Shown piece after piece: positions 1 to 8,179 of a stretch of 64,000 nt of DNA. The notes under the pieces are model-generated. The model did not search any database and was not told the DNA's origin. It saw only the letters and a program-made list of their open reading frames with translations. This DNA comes from DATARH01 sp036489765 (GTDB lineage Bacteria > Pseudomonadota > Alphaproteobacteria > ATCC43930 > CGMCC-115725). The number at the start of each line of letters is the position of its first letter. Position 1 is the stretch's first letter. Location of the stretch: assembly GCA_036489765.1 (NCBI GenBank), contig DASXFE010000001.1, positions 32,820 to 96,819 on the forward strand, given 5' to 3'. The translations under genes and the position numbers were made by a program.

Positions 1-803
1 TGGCCGCGATCGTCGTCGCCGACAGCATCACGCGCGTCGCCGAAAGCGAGGCGGCGGGCGCGGTTGTCGTCAACGCGTCGCATGGCGGAATCTATGCCGC
101 GTATCTCGCGGCGAAGCTGCATGCCGCGGCGGCGATCTTCAACGACGCCGGAATCGGACGCGACCGGGCCGGGATCGGCGGGCTCGACTACCTGCAGGAG
201 CTGGGCATCGCGGCGGCGGCGGTGGGGCACATGACCGCCCGGATCGGCGACGGTGCCGACATGATGGCGCGCGGCCGAATCACCTTCGCCAATGCCCTCG
301 CCGAAAACCTGGGCTGTCGCACCGGAATGACCTGCTGGGACGCCGCAAGAGCGCTGGGTGAACCCGAGGGGTCGCCCGGAGAGCCGCCACCGGCGCTGGA
401 GGCGGCGTTTCTGGTCATCGACGAGCCGCCGCAAGCTTGGGCGCTCGACTCTGTGTCGTTGGTCCTGCCCGAGCATCGGGACGCGGTCATCGTCACCGGG
501 TCGCATGGCGGCCTCCTCGGCGGACGGCCCGCGACGGCGCTCAAATACGACGTGCGCGCCGCTCTCTATAACGACGCCGGTATCGGGATCGACGAGGCCG
601 GGGTGTCGCGCCTGCCGGCGCTCGACGCCCGCGGCATCGCTGCCGGCACCGTGACCGCCGAGAGCGCGCGGATCGGCGACGCGCGCTCGACCTATGAGGA
701 CGGCGTGCTGTCGCGGGTCAACCGCACCGCCGCCGCGCTCAGCCTCTACGAAGGAATGAGCGCGCGGGAATTCGTCGAGATCGTTCGCAAAGGGCATCGC
801 TGA
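1..803 (+). CDS. Tandem-duplicated domain protein, 5' truncated by window edge
   Basis: The reading frame is open from the first base (first complete codon at position 3) to a TGA at 801-803, so the N-terminus lies outside the window. The visible 266 codons contain the same domain twice. Copy one has SHGGIYAAYLAAK, then IFNDAGIGRDRAGI, then TARIGDGADM. Copy two has SHGGLLGGRPATA, then LYNDAGIGIDEAGV, then SARIGDARS. The NDAGIG core suggests a conserved binding loop. I do not recognise the family and assign no function. The stop overlaps the next start (TGATG), so it is probably translationally coupled to the thiamine-diphosphate enzyme and may serve the same pathway. Confidence 0.8.
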   Translation, partial: AAIVVADSITRVAESEAAGAVVVNASHGGIYAAYLAAKLHAAAAIFNDAGIGRDRAGIGGLDYLQELGIAAAAVGHMTARIGDGADMMARGRITFANALAENLGCRTGMTCWDAARALGEPEGSPGEPPPALEAAFLVIDEPPQAWALDSVSLVLPEHRDAVIVTGSHGGLLGGRPATALKYDVRAALYNDAGIGIDEAGVSRLPALDARGIAAGTVTAESARIGDARSTYEDGVLSRVNRTAAALSLYEGMSAREFVEIVRKGHR

Positions 804-2548
804 TGAACACGCTGCAAAACCGCCCGTCGGGGGTCATGAACGGCGGGCGGGCGCTGGCCGAGATGCTGAAGCTGTCGGGCGCCGGCGCGATGTTCGGGAT
901 GGGGGGGTTCCAGCTTTTGCCGTTCTACGACGCGGTCGGGCTGGTGGGGCTCGACCATCACCTGATCAACGATGAGCGCTGCGGCGCCTTTGCCGCCGAC
1001 GCGTATGCCCGCGTCACCAATCGACCGGGCGTATGCGACGCGACGCTCGGGCCGGGTGCGACGAACCTCGTCACCGGGCTCGTCGAAAGCCTCAACGGCG
1101 GCATCCCGATCGTCGCGATAGCCGGCGACACCAACCGCCAGCACTCCTGGAAAAACATGACCCAGGAATCGCGCCAGGCCGAGATCTTGAAGCCGGCGGT
1201 CAAGGAATTGATCCGGGTCGAGATGACCGGCCGCATTCCCGAGCTGGTGCGGCGCGCCTATGCGGTCGCGACATCGGGGCGGCCGGGGCCGGTATTGCTC
1301 GACGTGCCGGAGGATGTCTGTCACGGCACGCACGATTTCGCGCCCGAGGATTTCGTCACCGACCCGGCGACGCTGTCGGCGCCGGCGCGGCGCGCCCGCC
1401 CGGACCACGCCGACATCGAGCGGGCGGCGCGGCTGATCGCGGGGGCGAAACGGCCGTTGCTGCTGGTTGGCGGCGGCATCCACCTGTCACAGGCGCAGGC
1501 GGCGCTGACCCGGTTCGCCGAGGCGCAGTCGATCCCGGTGGCGCACACGATGACCGGCAAGGGCGGGATCGCCTGTTCGAGCGCGCTCAACATCGGGCTC
1601 TTCGGGCGTTATTCGCGGATCGCCAACGATATGATCGACAAGGCGGATTGCCTGATCGTCGTCGGCTGCAAGCTGGGCGAGATAGCGACCAAGCGCTTTG
1701 TGCTGCCGCCGCCGCATATCCCGGTGATCCATCTCGACATCGTCGCAGAGGAGATCGGGCGCTGCGTCCCGGCCGAGATCGCGCTGTGGGGCGACGCCCG
1801 CTCCGGGCTCGACGACCTGACCGCGGCGTTGTCGGACAGCGCCAAGGCCGGGCGCGCGGCGCGGGCGGAATGGGTCGCCGAGATCCCCGTGCGGATGAAG
1901 GCCTGGGAGGACGATGCCGCGCCTCGGCTCAACTCGCGCGACCGGCCGGTGCACATGGCGCGGCTATGCCGGGAGCTCAACAAGACATTGCCGGAGAACG
2001 CGATCCTCGTCGCCGATGGCGGGTTCGCCGGGCATTGGACCGGGCTCCTCTACGACACCAAGATCGCCGGGCGCGGGTTTATGCCGGACCGCGGGTTTGC
2101 CTCGATCGGCTACGGGCTGCCGGGCGGGATGGGCGCATCGCTGGCGGCGCCGGACCGGCCGGTCGTGGCGATCAGCGGCGATGGCGGGTTCAACATGATG
2201 CTCGGCGAATTGGAGACCGCGCGGCGGGTCGGCAGCGGGCTCACGATCATCGTCATCAACAACGCCGCCTCGGGCTATGTGAAGGCGTTGCAGCACGCGA
2301 TGATGGGCGGGCGCTACCAGTCGGCTGACCTGATCGAGCAGAATTACGCCGCGATCGCCCGCACGATGGGCTGCGGCGGCATCCGCGTCGAAGATCCGGA
2401 GGACCTGGCCGGCGCGCTGCGGCAGGGGATGGCCGAGACCGACCGGCCGACCGTCATCGACGTCGTCGTCACCCGCGACCCGTCGCAGATGCTCCCCGCC
2501 GTCGACAACCGGACGGTCGAGATCAAGAAGGGCGACCGGGTAGCGTGA
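803..2548 (+). CDS. Thiamine-diphosphate-binding enzyme, acetolactate synthase-like
   Basis: The 581-residue protein has the three-domain layout of the acetolactate synthase / benzoylformate decarboxylase family: an N-terminal pyrimidine-binding domain with the catalytic glutamate in LINDERCGAFAADAYAR (about residue 54), a central domain, and a C-terminal pyrophosphate-binding domain. The GDGGFNMMLGE...VINN segment (about 455-485) matches the cofactor motif GDG-x(24-27)-NN. Such enzymes decarboxylate 2-oxo acids or condense the product with another carbonyl. No regulatory IlvH-type subunit is adjacent, so it is probably a catabolic or specialised family member rather than the housekeeping IlvB. 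Its start overlaps the stop of the duplicated-domain gene upstream. Substrate unknown. Confidence 0.88.
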   Translation: MNTLQNRPSGVMNGGRALAEMLKLSGAGAMFGMGGFQLLPFYDAVGLVGLDHHLINDERCGAFAADAYARVTNRPGVCDATLGPGATNLVTGLVESLNGGIPIVAIAGDTNRQHSWKNMTQESRQAEILKPAVKELIRVEMTGRIPELVRRAYAVATSGRPGPVLLDVPEDVCHGTHDFAPEDFVTDPATLSAPARRARPDHADIERAARLIAGAKRPLLLVGGGIHLSQAQAALTRFAEAQSIPVAHTMTGKGGIACSSALNIGLFGRYSRIANDMIDKADCLIVVGCKLGEIATKRFVLPPPHIPVIHLDIVAEEIGRCVPAEIALWGDARSGLDDLTAALSDSAKAGRAARAEWVAEIPVRMKAWEDDAAPRLNSRDRPVHMARLCRELNKTLPENAILVADGGFAGHWTGLLYDTKIAGRGFMPDRGFASIGYGLPGGMGASLAAPDRPVVAISGDGGFNMMLGELETARRVGSGLTIIVINNAASGYVKALQHAMMGGRYQSADLIEQNYAAIARTMGCGGIRVEDPEDLAGALRQGMAETDRPTVIDVVVTRDPSQMLPAVDNRTVEIKKGDRVA

Positions 2549-2556
2549 TGTTCTGT

Positions 2557-2583
2557 CCCCTCGCCCGCATCGCGGGCGAGGGG
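2557..2583. terminator. GC-rich hairpin between convergent genes
   Basis: Perfect 12-bp arms (2557-2568 and 2572-2583) flank a 3-base loop, in the 43-base gap between two convergent genes. It has no T-tract but is symmetric and placed as expected for a bidirectional transcript-end hairpin. Confidence 0.6.
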
Positions 2584-2591
2584 ATTGCACC

Positions 2592-4268
2592 TCAGTGCAC
2601 CGCCACCCGCACACGCGTGGCGGCGCTGGCGACCGCCTTTAGCGACGCCGTGACGATATTTTCGTCGATGCCGACGCCGTAGAGGGTATCGTCGCCGGCG
2701 TTCTTCACCTTGACGTAGGCGGCGGCGTTGGCGTCGGCGCCGCCGGCGATTGCATGCTCGCTGTAGTCGAGGAAGGTGAGCGCGATGCCGCAGTCGCGCT
2801 TCAGCGCATCGACAAACGCGGCGATCGGGCCATTGCCGACGCCTTCGATCTTCCTCTCCTCACCGTCGATCGTCACCGTCGCGGCGAGCCGGCGTTCGCC
2901 GGGCCGCGGCTCGGGCAGCATCGTATAGTCGACGAGGTTGATGCCGTCGCTGCGCAGGTAGGTGTCCTGAAAGAGCTGCCAGATGTTCGCGCTGGTCATT
3001 TCCTTGCCGGTGCGGTCGGTCACCTCCTGCACGACCCGCGAAAACTCGACCTGGCACAGGCGCGGCAGATCGAGGCCGTGGTCCTCCTTGAGGAGATAGG
3101 CGACGCCGCCCTTGCCGGACTGCGAGTTGACCCGGATCACCGCCTCGTAGGTGCGGCCGAGATCCTTGGGGTCGACCGGCAGGTACGGAACCTCGAAGAA
3201 ATCGTCGTTGCGCTTTTTGAGCGCGTCGAAACCCTTCTTGATCGCGTCCTGGTGCGAACCGGAGAACGCCGTATAGACCAACTCGCCGGCATAGGGGTGA
3301 CGCGGGTGCACCGGCAACTGCGTGCAGTATTCGGCCGTGCGCACGACATCGTCGATATCGGTGATCGTCAGGCCCGGATCGACGCCCTGGCTGAACAGGT
3401 TCAGCGCCAAGGTGATGACGTCGACATTGCCGGTGCGCTCGCCGTTGCCGAAGAGCGTGCCCTCGACGCGGTCGGCGCCGGCCATCAGCCCCAGCTCGGT
3501 CGCCGCAACGGCGGCGCCGCGGTCGTTGTGCGGGTGGAGGCTCAGGATGAGGCTGTCGCGGTCGCGGATGTGGCGGCTGAACCATTCGATCTGATCGGCA
3601 TGGACATTCGCCGTCGCCATCTCGACCGTCGCCGGCAGGTTGACGATCATCTTTTTCTGCGGCGTCGGCCGCCACACATCCATCACCGCCTCGCAGATCT
3701 CGACCGCGAAATCGAGCTCGGTGCCGGTGAAGCTCTCGGGCGAGTACTGGTAGGTGATGTCGGTCTCAGGCATCGCGTCGGCGAGCTCTTTGATCTGGCG
3801 CGCCCCGGTAACCGCGATGTCGATGATGCCGGACCGATCGAGGCCGAAGACAACGCGGCGCTGCAATTCCGAGGTCGAATTGTACAGGTGCACGATCGCC
3901 CGCTCCGCCCCGCGGATCGCCTCGAAGGTCTTGTCGATCAGCTCGCCGCGCGACTGCGTCAGCACCTGGATCGTCACATCGTCGGGGATCAGATTCTGGT
4001 CGATGATCTCGCGGACGAAGGCGAAGTCGGTGTCGGATGCCGCGGGGAAGCCGACCTCGATCTCCTTGAAGCCTAGCTTCAGCAGCATGTCGAACAGGCG
4101 CCGCTTCTTTTCCGCGCCCATCGGCTCGATGAGGGCCTGGTTGCCGTCGCGCAGATCGACGCTGCACCAGGCCGGCGCCCGGTCGAGGGTGCGTGTCGGC
4201 CAGGTACGGTCGGGAAGGTTGATCGGCGGAAAGGCACGGTATTTGTGGATCGGCATCGTGGTGGGCAT
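2592..4268 (-). CDS. leuA: 2-isopropylmalate synthase
   Basis: The 558-residue protein catalyses condensation of acetyl-CoA with 2-oxoisovalerate, the first committed step of leucine synthesis. It is the long form of the enzyme. The HMGL-like TIM-barrel opens with SVDLRDGNQALIEPM (about 36-50), and the metal-binding histidines sit in LHPHNDRG (about 243-250). The C-terminal part (about 430-558) fits the LeuA allosteric dimerisation domain that binds leucine. The ATG is preceded by CAGGAG, a good ribosome binding site. It is monocistronic here and preceded by a structured leader with its own short ORF and promoter. Confidence 0.96.
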   Translation of the reverse strand: MPTTMPIHKYRAFPPINLPDRTWPTRTLDRAPAWCSVDLRDGNQALIEPMGAEKKRRLFDMLLKLGFKEIEVGFPAASDTDFAFVREIIDQNLIPDDVTIQVLTQSRGELIDKTFEAIRGAERAIVHLYNSTSELQRRVVFGLDRSGIIDIAVTGARQIKELADAMPETDITYQYSPESFTGTELDFAVEICEAVMDVWRPTPQKKMIVNLPATVEMATANVHADQIEWFSRHIRDRDSLILSLHPHNDRGAAVAATELGLMAGADRVEGTLFGNGERTGNVDVITLALNLFSQGVDPGLTITDIDDVVRTAEYCTQLPVHPRHPYAGELVYTAFSGSHQDAIKKGFDALKKRNDDFFEVPYLPVDPKDLGRTYEAVIRVNSQSGKGGVAYLLKEDHGLDLPRLCQVEFSRVVQEVTDRTGKEMTSANIWQLFQDTYLRSDGINLVDYTMLPEPRPGERRLAATVTIDGEERKIEGVGNGPIAAFVDALKRDCGIALTFLDYSEHAIAGGADANAAAYVKVKNAGDDTLYGVGIDENIVTASLKAVASAATRVRVAVH

Positions 4269-4294
4269 GGGGAAACTCCTGTCGGAAGGGTGAA

Positions 4295-4344
4295 GCGGCG
4301 ACAGGCCGGCGGGCTAGAGACGCCGGCCGGTGCTAAGTCGCCGC
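4295..4344 (-). promoter_or_regulatory. Long interrupted stem-loop in the leuA leader
   Basis: Two nested pairs of 8-bp arms (4295-4302 with 4337-4344; 4304-4311 with 4321-4328) form one interrupted GC-rich stem about 27 bases upstream of leuA. A second, smaller hairpin (6-bp arms, 4-base loop) lies at 4422-4437. There is no following U-tract on the leuA strand, so it is not a textbook intrinsic terminator. It could act in a leader-RNA switch or simply be structured leader. Confidence 0.45.
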
Positions 4345-4462
4345 AACGACCCCGCCGAAAGACGGGCCGGAGCGCGATGCGATAGGGTGAACGAGACCAT
4401 GAGGATACCCGGCGCGAAGATGTTCCCTGTCGGGAACGGAGACGAGCGGAACCGCGGCGTTC

Positions 4463-4510
4463 TCAGAACGCCGAGATCGTAAGTCGCAGCTCGTCACGCG
4501 CGGTTGTCAT
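4463..4510 (-). CDS. Candidate leuA leader peptide (15 aa, possibly leaderless)
   Basis: A short ORF, MTTARDELRLTISAF-stop, begins at 4510. The start lies about 6 bases downstream of the candidate -10 box, so its mRNA would have almost no 5' leader; no ribosome binding site is seen. Its TGA stop is exactly the 3-base loop of a perfect 7-bp inverted repeat (4456-4462 and 4466-4472). This arrangement resembles leaderless attenuator ORFs known upstream of trpE in rhizobia. The peptide has only two leucine codons, so classical leucine-codon attenuation is not clearly supported. Confidence 0.42.
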   Translation of the reverse strand: MTTARDELRLTISAF

Positions 4511-4516
4511 GGGTAT

Positions 4517-4545
4517 GATGTAGCAGAGACGGCCGGAATCGTCAA
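4517..4545 (-). promoter_or_regulatory. Candidate sigma70-type promoter for leuA
   Basis: On the minus strand TTGACG (4545-4540) and TACATC (4522-4517) are separated by exactly 17 bases. The predicted transcription start falls on or next to the ATG of the short leader ORF. Confidence 0.6.
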
Positions 4546-4676
4546 TTCCGGGGGGTTGCATGGCTGTCTCGCGGTTGAATACCCACCGACCATACCCACA
4601 GGTCACTCCGGGATCGCCGGAGGCGCGGCCGGAACCCAAGAACTCGGTCGCTGGAGAAAGGTGACGATACGGATGA

Positions 4677-5501
4677 TCAGTCGGCTTCCACCGATAGGCT
4701 GCGGCCGACGCGTTCCATGTCGGCGGGCGGGGCGCCGGGAAACAGGCTACGGGTACGCCAGACGTTGAGGAGCTCGCCGGCCTCGACCGGGCGGGAGAAG
4801 TAGTAGCCCTGGGCCTGGTCGCAGCCGATCTCGGTCAGGAACTCGACCTCCTCGGGCTGCTCCGGCCCTTCGGCGACGACGATGAGGCCGAGCGCGTGGG
4901 CGAGATCGTTGAGGGCGCGGACGATCGTGCGCGCTTCGGCCGAGGTCGACAGCTCGGAGACGAACATGCGGTCGATCTTCAACTCGCAGAACGGCAGCCG
5001 GTGAAGCTGGACGACCGAGGAATAGCCGGTGCCGAAATCGTCGATCGACAGGCGCGGGCCCTTGAGCCGAAGCCGCGTCGCGATATCGAGAAGGTCGGTG
5101 ATGTCGTGCGTCGCGGTCTCGGTCAATTCGAACGTGATCATCGTCGGCGCGACCGACTTCTCGGCGCAAATCTGCTCGAACCGGTCGGGGAAATTGGGCT
5201 CGATGTCCTTGGCGGACAGGTTGATCGCGATGCCGATCTCATAGCCGCCGCGAAACCACTCGCGCCACTGCGTCAGCGCCATGTGGATGACGCGCTCGGT
5301 CAAGGGGCGCATCAGCCCGGCGGTCTCGGCCACCGGGATGAAGTGGTTCGGCGGGACGAAGCCGCGGGTCGGGTGCTGCCAACGCAAAAGCGCCTCGACG
5401 CCGGTCCAGCGGCTCGTCTGCAGCGAGACCTTGGGCTGATAGACGAGGCGCAGCTCGTTGGTGCCGAGCGCATGGGCGAGGTCGTCGGCGAGGCTGCTCA
5501 T
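4677..5501 (-). CDS. EAL-domain cyclic-di-GMP phosphodiesterase
   Basis: The 274-residue protein is essentially one EAL domain, which hydrolyses c-di-GMP to pGpG. The catalytic signature looks intact: EALLRW (about 36-41), INLSAKD, FELTET, SIDDFGTGYSS, LKIDR and the late glutamate in VVAEGPE. It has no sensory or membrane segment. The start overlaps the stop of an upstream receiver-domain gene by four bases (ATGA at 5498-5501), so the two are probably co-translated and may act as one split REC-EAL module. Short tail of about 20 residues after the domain. Confidence 0.9.
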   Translation of the reverse strand: MSSLADDLAHALGTNELRLVYQPKVSLQTSRWTGVEALLRWQHPTRGFVPPNHFIPVAETAGLMRPLTERVIHMALTQWREWFRGGYEIGIAINLSAKDIEPNFPDRFEQICAEKSVAPTMITFELTETATHDITDLLDIATRLRLKGPRLSIDDFGTGYSSVVQLHRLPFCELKIDRMFVSELSTSAEARTIVRALNDLAHALGLIVVAEGPEQPEEVEFLTEIGCDQAQGYYFSRPVEAGELLNVWRTRSLFPGAPPADMERVGRSLSVEAD

Positions 5502-6028
5502 TTCTTGGCCCCGCCGGTCTTTTCCGCGCCGCCGACAATCGCGGCCTCGACGAGGTGTTCGAGCGCGGCCTTCAGGGTCTCGACCGAGAACGGTTTCGAC
5601 AACGTCTCGACGATGTTGAGGCCGCGCTCGCGCCCGAGCCGGGCGGCGGCGGCCAGCACGCGCTGGTCGTGGCCGGTGATGATGAGGATCGGCGCCTTGC
5701 AGCCCTCCGCTGCGAGAAAGCGGATCAGCTCGATCCCGTCGCCGCCGGGCATCGCCAGGTCGAAGCCGATCAGGTCGGGCACCAGCTCATGGTAGCGCTG
5801 GCAGAACGACCCCGCGGTCGTCGCCAGCCGGACCTCGAGCCCGCACGAGCCGGCGACACGCTGGATCGCCTGGGCGATATAGACATTGTCGTCGACGAAA
5901 AGGAACTGGCGGGCAGAGCCGGCCCCGAGGGGGCGGTGACTGCCGGCAGCGACGGTACGATCAGGCGCATCAAACCCAGGCAATGGATGTCTCCAGACGG
6001 AGGTGACACCCGGAACGGTAGCAAGCAA
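5498..6028 (-). CDS. Response regulator receiver-domain protein
   Basis: The frame encodes 176 residues: about 40 unconserved N-terminal residues, then one receiver domain. The acidic pocket is in FLFVDDN, the phospho-acceptor aspartate in PDLIGFDLAMPGGDG, the switch threonine in ILIITGHD and the conserved lysine in LSKPF. There is no output domain; the downstream overlapping EAL protein is the likely effector. The only in-frame start I find is TTG at 6028, without a clear ribosome binding site, and the first 40 residues contain no ATG or GTG, so the true N-terminus is uncertain. No cognate histidine kinase is adjacent. Confidence 0.82.
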   Translation of the reverse strand: MLATVPGVTSVWRHPLPGFDAPDRTVAAGSHRPLGAGSARQFLFVDDNVYIAQAIQRVAGSCGLEVRLATTAGSFCQRYHELVPDLIGFDLAMPGGDGIELIRFLAAEGCKAPILIITGHDQRVLAAAARLGRERGLNIVETLSKPFSVETLKAALEHLVEAAIVGGAEKTGGAKK

Positions 6029-6074
6029 TCTTTAACCGTATCTTACCGCGACCCGCCTCCTTACACGAACCTTG

Positions 6075-6773
6075 CTAGAAATTTTCGACCCAAGGCCGCA
6101 GCTCGACTTCCCAGGTCCAGGCACTGCGCGGCTGGCGGTGGAGCGCCCAATAGGCGTCGGCGATCGCATTCGGATCGAGGAGCCCGTCGGGGCCGGCCTG
6201 GTTGGCGCGTGCGTCGCCTTCCTTGGCGATGCCGCCGTCGATAACGAAGTGCCCGATATGGATGTTTTGCGGCTGCAGCTCGCGCGCCATGCTTTGTGCG
6301 AGACCGCGCAGCGCGAACTTGCCCATCGCGAACGACGACGAGTTCTTGTAGCCCTTGACGCTGGCGCTGGCGCCGGTGAAGAGGATCGTGCCGTGGCCCT
6401 GCTTGGTCATGCGGCGGGCCGCCTGCTGGGCGACGAGAAACCCGCCATAGGCCGTCACCCGGATCGCCTGGTCGACCGCGGCCGGGTCGAGATCGACAAC
6501 GGGACCGCGCGCGCGCCCGCTGGGGTTGTAGACGACGAGGTCGAGGCGGCTGCCGCCGGCGTCGACCGCGGCGAAGAGCTTTTCGACGTCGGCCGGGCTG
6601 GTGGCGTCGCAGGCGATCGCGGTCGCCCCGGTCTCCGCGACCAGGGCCGCGAGCTTTGAGGTGTCGCGCGCGGCCAGCACCACCGCCATCCCCTCCTTGG
6701 CGCAGCGCCGCGCCAGCGCCGCGCTGAGCCCCGCCCCTGCCCCGACGATCAGCGCCCGTTCCTGCTCGGCCAT
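6075..6773 (-). CDS. SDR-family oxidoreductase with Phe at the catalytic Tyr position
   Basis: I place the start at 6773, where AGGAG precedes the ATG; the open frame continues 64 codons upstream but reads as non-coding. The 232-residue protein is a short-chain dehydrogenase/reductase with a Rossmann nucleotide motif (VGAGAGLSAAL, 10-20) and a catalytic-serine strand (TGASAS, 133-138). The expected YxxxK is FAMGK (F148, K152), so the canonical tyrosine is absent. Length is near normal for classical SDRs. It may use a different catalysis or bind ligand without normal turnover. Monocistronic; substrate unknown. Confidence 0.85.
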   Translation of the reverse strand: MAEQERALIVGAGAGLSAALARRCAKEGMAVVLAARDTSKLAALVAETGATAIACDATSPADVEKLFAAVDAGGSRLDLVVYNPSGRARGPVVDLDPAAVDQAIRVTAYGGFLVAQQAARRMTKQGHGTILFTGASASVKGYKNSSSFAMGKFALRGLAQSMARELQPQNIHIGHFVIDGGIAKEGDARANQAGPDGLLDPNAIADAYWALHRQPRSAWTWEVELRPWVENF

Positions 6774-7241
6774 GATCCGCTCCTGTCGTCTCGCCGCGGC
6801 AAATCCCGCGACTCCGTTATCGCGCAAAACCGGCGCCGCGCGCCAGCCCTCGCGGCCCCGAAATCGGACAGGCCCGGAGCTGATTCTGCGCCATCGGGCA
6901 ATCCTCGATGGATTATGACGGTCTTGCGATCGACCTGACCCCCGCGCCGCCGAATTCAATAACATCCTCAGCTGAATATTTAGCGTTAACTGAGTAATAA
7001 GTATTCATTTCATTCTTCGTAGATCTCAAAGTGATTTGGCCGGCACGCGCGGATGCTGGCCGATCGGGGTTGACATGCTGCGCGAAAGTTGCTTGAGTTG
7101 GGAAGTTATTTCCCTCTGTCTACTCGGGCGCCCCCAACGATCCGGGAGATACAACCCACCGGCAATCTTCACTCAGTACGCGTGAGATGGCGCCCACCCG
7201 AGAGGCGGGCGCCTATGCCCAAAATATGGAGACGCTGCCCG
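6774..7241. other. Divergent intergenic region
   Basis: About 470 bases between divergent genes. Positions 6955-7030 are markedly AT-rich for this genome (TTAACTGAGTAATAAG and similar), the likely location of promoters. I see no convincing small gene. Confidence 0.5.
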
Positions 7242-7811
7242 ATGAGGTTGCGGCACACCATCGGATTTTCCATCGCGTTGTTGGTGATATCGGGAGGAGC
7301 GGTGACCAAGCACGCGCTCGCCGAGGACCAGACGCCCCCCGCCAGGAAGCACCATGTCGCCGCGGACAAGCCGAGGCCGGTGCGGCACGTTGCCGAGCAC
7401 CGCCGCCGCGACAGGACCGAGATCCGGGCCGCCGGGCTTCGCCGCCGGCACCACCGCGCGGTCGCCCAATGCGACGAGGATTCGGTACGGGCTAGCGGCG
7501 GGCGCGAGGTCGGCAGGGCGTCGTGGTATGGCGGCCGTCACCTGGGCCGGCGCACGGCGAGCGGCGAGCGGCTCGATTCGATCCACAACACGGCGGCGCA
7601 TCGCTCGCTCCCGCTCAATTCGCTGGTCCGCGTGACCAATCTCGACAATGGCCGCTCGGTCATCGCGCGCGTCACCGACCGCGGCCCGGTCTCACACAAT
7701 TTCCTCATCGATCTGAGCCCAAGCGCCGCCGACGAGCTGCGGATGAAAGAAGCGGGGGTCGTCCCCGTATCGGTCGAGCCCGTCTTCCAGGCCGCCGACG
7801 CAGCGCCCTAA
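7242..7811 (+). CDS. RlpA-like double-psi beta-barrel lipoprotein-family protein
   Basis: The 189-residue protein starts with a signal peptide (MRLRHTIGFSIALLVISGGA...ALA, about 1-27), so it is exported. An Arg/His-rich linker follows, then an RlpA-type double-psi beta-barrel (about 85-180): GRASWYGGRHLGRRTASGE, TAAHRSLPLNSLVRVTN and VTDRGP. RlpA proteins act on denuded peptidoglycan glycans at septa. There is no lipobox cysteine and no C-terminal SPOR domain, so septal targeting is not evident. An ATG nine codons upstream (7215) is an alternative start. Probably envelope maintenance. Confidence 0.85.
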   Translation: MRLRHTIGFSIALLVISGGAVTKHALAEDQTPPARKHHVAADKPRPVRHVAEHRRRDRTEIRAAGLRRRHHRAVAQCDEDSVRASGGREVGRASWYGGRHLGRRTASGERLDSIHNTAAHRSLPLNSLVRVTNLDNGRSVIARVTDRGPVSHNFLIDLSPSAADELRMKEAGVVPVSVEPVFQAADAAP

Positions 7812-7823
7812 GCCTTTTCCAGA

Positions 7824-7994
7824 CTAAGATAGGTAATCGCTGAGCGTGCTCTGGGCGCGCCGCGGCCGCTCGCGCGCACCAAACCGCTGGTTTCCCAGCT
7901 TGTCACCTTTTTGCCACTGTTGCTCAAGCGCCACGCCCACCGTGAAAAGCAGGAAACCGTTCCGGCCTCGATTGACTCGAAATCGGGGCGACAT
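7824..7994 (-). CDS. Possible 56-aa small protein
   Basis: An ATG at 7994 opens a frame to TAG at 7824-7826 ending in RRAQSTLSDYLS. It is very basic in the middle (RFGARERPRRAQ) and has no clear ribosome binding site. It lies in a 370-base gap lacking other genes. Support is weak: length and composition are compatible with a real basic peptide but also with chance. Confidence 0.22.
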   Translation of the reverse strand: MSPRFRVNRGRNGFLLFTVGVALEQQWQKGDKLGNQRFGARERPRRAQSTLSDYLS

Positions 7995-8179
7995 TGTATT
8001 GTCCGGTGTGGCTGCTGTGTGGGTACTGTGTCGATCAGCATTAGAAAAGTAGTCGTTAATAAATCGACTTTTCGGTTAGCGGAGAGACGGTGCCGCAGTC
8101 GCGCTGCTACGGGGAGCGGTTCTTGAAGAGAGCCGGAGAAATGCCCGCCGTCAACGCGGGCCGAGCTTTTGGGGGCAAC
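7995..8179. other. Intergenic region upstream of hypothetical gene
   Basis: Includes an AT-rich patch around 8035-8080 (TTAGAAAAGTAGTCGTTAATAA) that may hold the promoter of the downstream hypothetical gene. Nothing else recognised. Confidence 0.4.

Noticed and set aside
803..2548. Calling the ThDP enzyme ilvB
   Set aside because: No small subunit gene and an unusual partner; substrate cannot be inferred.
4556..4768. 70-codon plus-strand frame near leuA leader
   Set aside because: Overlaps the end of the EAL gene, Arg-rich, no ribosome binding site.
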